A stretch of DNA of 64,000 bases from Ferrovibrio sp. (GTDB lineage Bacteria > Pseudomonadota > Alphaproteobacteria > Ferrovibrionales > Ferrovibrionaceae), in contig NZ_JAOZVR010000038.1 of assembly GCF_025869515.1 (NCBI RefSeq), positions 1-64,000 of the forward strand, given 5' to 3'. The notes beneath the pieces are model-generated. The model did not search any database. It was not told where the DNA came from and was given only the letters and a program-made list of their open reading frames with translations. Every line of letters starts with the position of its first letter. The first letter of the stretch is position 1. Of this stretch, positions 60,845 to 64,000 are shown piece by piece. A program made the translations under genes and the position numbers.

Positions 60845-62059
60845 ATGAGCAGCCCGGGCACCGCTTCTTCCCATATCGCCATCATCGGCGGCGGCCCGGC
60901 CGGCCTGATGGCGGCCGAGATCCTGGCGCAGGCCGGCATGGCGGTTAGCCTGTTCGAGCGCATGCCGAGCGTCGGCCGCAAACTGCTGATGGCCGGCCGT
61001 GGCGGACTGAACATCACGCATTCCGAGCCGATCGAACAGTTTCGCACGCGCTACGGTGCCGCCACCGACTGGATGGCGCCACATCTGGCGGCCTTTCCCC
61101 CTGCCGCCCTGATCGCCTGGTGCGCGGCACTCGGCCAGCAGACTTTCATCGGCAGCAGTGGCCGGGTGTTTCCGCAGGCGATGAAGGCAAGCCCGCTGTT
61201 GCGCGCCTGGCTGACGCGGCTGGATGGTTTCGGCGTTCGGATCGCGACCCGCATGGACTGGACCGGCTGGAATGCCGCAGGCGCCCTCGCCTTCGCCGAT
61301 GGCAGCAGCTGCAATGCCGATGCCACGGTGCTGGCGCTGGGCGGCGCGTCCTGGCCACGGCTCGGCGCCGATGGCGGCTGGACGGCATTGTTGCCCGATA
61401 TTGCCATGACGCCGCTGCAGCCGGCGAATTGCGGCTTCAAGGTCGACTGGTCGGATATTTTCCGTCGCCAGCATGCCGGCGCGCCGTTGAAGCGCATTGC
61501 GCTGCATTTTGCCGGCCAGACCCTGCGCGGCGAGGCCGTGATCACCGCCGAGGGTATCGAAGGTGGCGCGATCTATGCCCTGTCGGCCCGGCTGCGCGAA
61601 ACCATTGCGCACGACGGCGCGGCCCTGCTGCAGATCGACCTGCGCCCGGACCTCAGTGTCGAAGAACTGGCCGAACGGCTCGACGAGCCACGGCGCGGCG
61701 CCTCGCTGTCGAATTTCCTGCGCAAGCGGATCGGCCTGCCGCCGGTGGCCATCGGCCTGGTGCAGGAGGCGCTGCATGCCGGCGACACCGCGCCGCTTGC
61801 ACACCTGGTCAAAGCACTGCCGCTGCGGCTGACCGCGCCCTTCGGTCTGGCGCGTGCGATCTCCACCGCCGGCGGCATTGCGCTCGATGAACTCGACGCG
61901 CATCTGATGCTGCGCCGCCGGCCCGGCATCTTCGTCGCCGGCGAGATGCTGGACTGGGAGGCGCCGACCGGCGGCTATCTGCTGCAGGGTTGCCTGGCCA
62001 CCGGTGCCGCCGCCGGGCATGGCGTGCTGCACTGGCTGCAGAGCAGGCAGGGCCTCTAG
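60845..62059 (+). CDS. YhiN/HI0933-like flavoprotein
   Basis: 404 residues from ATG 60845. FAD-binding dinucleotide fold at the N-terminus (HIAIIGGGPAGLMAAEILAQ), the family motif KLLMAGRGGLNITHSEP, and the C-terminal FAD contact GIFVAGEMLDWEAPTGGYLL. It matches the TIGR03862-type alphaproteobacterial branch of the HI0933-like family. Substrate unknown. Its end overlaps the convergent permease gene by four bases. Confidence 0.9.
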   Translation: MSSPGTASSHIAIIGGGPAGLMAAEILAQAGMAVSLFERMPSVGRKLLMAGRGGLNITHSEPIEQFRTRYGAATDWMAPHLAAFPPAALIAWCAALGQQTFIGSSGRVFPQAMKASPLLRAWLTRLDGFGVRIATRMDWTGWNAAGALAFADGSSCNADATVLALGGASWPRLGADGGWTALLPDIAMTPLQPANCGFKVDWSDIFRRQHAGAPLKRIALHFAGQTLRGEAVITAEGIEGGAIYALSARLRETIAHDGAALLQIDLRPDLSVEELAERLDEPRRGASLSNFLRKRIGLPPVAIGLVQEALHAGDTAPLAHLVKALPLRLTAPFGLARAISTAGGIALDELDAHLMLRRRPGIFVAGEMLDWEAPTGGYLLQGCLATGAAAGHGVLHWLQSRQGL

Positions 62060-62886
62060 GACTTCTTCACCCGCGTCACCAGTTGGGTCGGATTGACGAA
62101 GCGCAGCGCGATCAGCAGCCAGATCAGTGTGGTGGCCATATAGATCACCGCCATGGCGTCGATCGACTGCCCCGCCCGCACGCCGGCGGCATAGACAGCA
62201 TAATACAGCGCCACCACCAGCGTCTGGCTGCTCGGACCCGCCGTGAAGAAGGTGAGTTCGAACATCGCAATCGTGCGCACCAGCACCATCAGCAGGGCAG
62301 CCAGGATGCCGGGCGCCAGCATGGGGACCAGCACATGCACGAAGAGTTGCCGCGGGCTGGCGCCAAAAACACGGGCGGCGGCTTCGACGCGCGGATCGAT
62401 CTGCTCGATGAAGGGGATCATCACCAGGATCACGAAAGGCACGGTCGGCACCAGGTTGGCGAGGATCACGCCGGCAATCGAACTGCCGAGGCCGAGCTGG
62501 TACAGCAGCGTCGCCAGCGGAATGCCGAAGGTGATCGGCGGCACCAGCAACGGCAGCAGGATCAGCAGCATCACCAGCCGCTTGCCGGGAAACTCGCGCC
62601 GCGCCAGCGCATAGGCGCCGAGCACGCCGAGCAGACCCGACAGCAGCACGACGGCGCCCACCACCTGGAAGGTGACGATCAGGATGTCATCGAGCTGGAA
62701 TTCGAGCCAGGCCGAGGCATACCATTTGGTGGTGAAACCCGCCGGCAGCCAGGTGTTGAACCAGCGCGTGCCGAAGGAATTGACCACCACGCTGGCAATC
62801 ATGGCCAGCAGGTTGACGATGAAAAACCCGACCAGCACCCAGATCGAGGTGGTCCACAGCCGCAGCGCGAGGGGATTCCTGTCCAT
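62056..62886 (-). CDS. ABC transporter permease, PotC type
   Basis: 276 residues, six helices, with the EAA loop EAAARVFGASPRQLFVHVLV. It resembles the second permease of spermidine/putrescine- or aminoethylphosphonate-type importers. It starts five bases after the first permease ends. The solute-binding protein is not in view, so the substrate is not assignable. Confidence 0.9.
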   Translation of the reverse strand: MDRNPLALRLWTTSIWVLVGFFIVNLLAMIASVVVNSFGTRWFNTWLPAGFTTKWYASAWLEFQLDDILIVTFQVVGAVVLLSGLLGVLGAYALARREFPGKRLVMLLILLPLLVPPITFGIPLATLLYQLGLGSSIAGVILANLVPTVPFVILVMIPFIEQIDPRVEAAARVFGASPRQLFVHVLVPMLAPGILAALLMVLVRTIAMFELTFFTAGPSSQTLVVALYYAVYAAGVRAGQSIDAMAVIYMATTLIWLLIALRFVNPTQLVTRVKKS

Positions 62887-62891
62887 GGCTG

Positions 62892-63788
62892 TTATCCTTT
62901 CGCCCCGCCCATCGGCCCGCGATAAAGCAGGCCGCGACTCGACAGGATGATGGCGACAACGACGAGCTGCACAGCTGCCATGATCATCGCGATGGTCGAG
63001 GCCAGCGAGTAGTCGTAGGCCTCATAGGCCGCCGTATAGGCCGCAATCGAGATCACGCGGGTCGATCCGGCCGGCGCGCCGAGCAGCACGGCGGTGGGGA
63101 AAACTGAGAAGGCCTGCACGAAGGACAGGCAGAAATTCACCGCCAGTCCCTGCGCCAGCAGCGGCAGCAGGATATGGCGGAATCGCGCCCATGGCCGCGC
63201 GCCCAGCGTCGAGGCGGCCTGCTCAAGCGCCGGCTCTATACCGGTGACGTAAGACAGCGTCAGCAGGAAGGTGAAGGGAAAGATCGAAATGAACAGGCCG
63301 AGGAAGGCGCCCCAGTAATTGTGCACCAGCTGCAGCGGACCGCTGATCAGACCGATGGTGATGAGCGTGCGGTTGAGCCAGCCCTGCGGTCCCATGTAGT
63401 TGAGCAGGCCTTCGGCGATCAGCACGGTGCCAAGCGTGATCGGCAGCACCAGGATCGTGGTCAGCAGGCGCTGGTGCCGCATCCAGCGCACGCGCAGCGC
63501 AATGGGTATGGAGATGACGACACAGAGCGCCGTAACCGGTGCCGCCAGTCGCAGCGTCTTGCCGATGGTGCCGTAGAGAAACGGATCGGAAAAGAAAGCC
63601 TGGTAATTGGTGTACCACACGGCTCCGTCTTTCGGCTCGACCGAAAGGATCAGGCCATAGATGAAGGGGTAGACAAACAGCGCCAGCACGAACAGCACTG
63701 CCGGCAGCGCCAGCAGGGTCACGCTGTCGAACCCCATTGCCGCCAGCCGCAGGCGCAGCGGCGGCTTATCCTCGATCATCATCTGCAT
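62892..63788 (-). CDS. ABC transporter permease, PotB type
   Basis: 298 residues from ATG 63788 (MQMMIEDKPP); the open frame further upstream runs into the ATPase gene. Six helices with the EAA-loop pattern EQAASTLGARPWARFRHILL. It follows the ATPase gene by 13 bases. The operon order is ATPase, PotB-type, PotC-type. Confidence 0.9.
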   Translation of the reverse strand: MQMMIEDKPPLRLRLAAMGFDSVTLLALPAVLFVLALFVYPFIYGLILSVEPKDGAVWYTNYQAFFSDPFLYGTIGKTLRLAAPVTALCVVISIPIALRVRWMRHQRLLTTILVLPITLGTVLIAEGLLNYMGPQGWLNRTLITIGLISGPLQLVHNYWGAFLGLFISIFPFTFLLTLSYVTGIEPALEQAASTLGARPWARFRHILLPLLAQGLAVNFCLSFVQAFSVFPTAVLLGAPAGSTRVISIAAYTAAYEAYDYSLASTIAMIMAAVQLVVVAIILSSRGLLYRGPMGGAKG

Positions 63789-63801
63789 CACGACACCGCC
63801 A

Positions 63802-64000
63802 TCATGACACTGGTGGCCGGGCCTCGCCCGGATAAACCAGCACGCGCTGCGGGTCGGCACCGAGATCCAGCACCTCACCAACCGCCACCCGGTATTCGGA
63901 GCGGAAGAACAGTTCCTGCCCGCTGCCGGTACTGGCAATGCCGTAAAAATCGCGGCCGCGATATTCGGCGGAATTCACCGTGGCCCGGATCGGTCCGCCG
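63802..64000 (-). CDS. ABC transporter ATP-binding protein, C-terminal end only
   Basis: The last 65 residues of a gene that enters from beyond 64000. The frame reads GPIRATVNSAEYRGRDFYGI to RVAVGEVLDLGADPQRVLVY and stops at 63802, which is the TOBE domain that ends PotA/MalK-type ATPases. The Walker motifs are outside the window. It heads the two permease genes downstream. Confidence 0.8.
   Translation of the reverse strand, partial: GGPIRATVNSAEYRGRDFYGIASTGSGQELFFRSEYRVAVGEVLDLGADPQRVLVYPGEARPPVS

Overview
The window is high-GC, densely coding DNA with short gaps, typical of an alphaproteobacterial chromosome. The strongest evidence is the block murA, DUF2948, hisG, hisD, UPF0262, LMW phosphatase, together with the AhpC/AhpD/OxyR set, an FnrL-type regulator and a ccoNOQP-GHIS cluster. 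A free-living, motile, respiring member of the Rhodospirillales or a close relative is my best guess. I cannot name a genus. No phage, insertion sequence, plasmid or CRISPR features were seen.

Layout. 1-4.7 kb: two tandem paralogous chemoreceptors, the first cut by the window edge. 4.7-8.1 kb: a gene-free stretch with duplicated terminator-like repeats, then ahpD and ahpC divergent from oxyR, and an acetyltransferase. 8.2-11.2 kb: a membrane histidine kinase converging on mlaA. 11.4-14.1 kb: infA-maf-rng-yacG. 14.3-18.4 kb: a mixed group (Moco-fold periplasmic protein, GAF kinase, VOC protein, SIMPL lipoprotein, pelota-like protein) lying between two blocks that I recall as adjacent in relatives. 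18.5-23.2 kb: a six-gene operon murA to the LMW phosphatase. 23.4-25.1 kb: dcd, small proteins, tRNA-Thr(GGT). 25.2-27.5 kb: one protein joining a flippase-like domain to an O-antigen-ligase-like domain.

27.5-36.1 kb is the least explained region: two PAS_5 proteins, a small secreted protein, an 87-residue unknown, four tandem paralogous pentapeptide-repeat proteins of about 405-423 residues, and a divergent PilZ protein with histone-H1-like Lys/Ala tails. 36.1-47.3 kb is mostly metabolism and repair: pyrC, a MaoC protein, glcB with a LysR regulator, an orphan ImuA, a DapA-like lyase, an alpha/beta hydrolase, a desaturase with a TetR regulator, a deoxyribosyltransferase and dinB.

47.3-60.8 kb is a microaerobic respiration island. 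It holds the cbb3 oxidase operon, its copper and assembly factors, DUF2189, a hemerythrin-like protein, two tandem-domain Usp proteins, an unknown 122-residue protein and an FNR-type regulator that keeps all four cluster cysteines. Four perfect or near-perfect FNR/FixK palindromes lie in its divergent gaps. A fifth lies 37 kb away, before the pelota-like gene at 18.4 kb. The spacing of the boxes to start codons is regular, and one box appears to serve two leaderless promoters. The window ends with a YhiN-like flavoprotein and a polyamine-type ABC transporter whose ATPase is cut by the edge.
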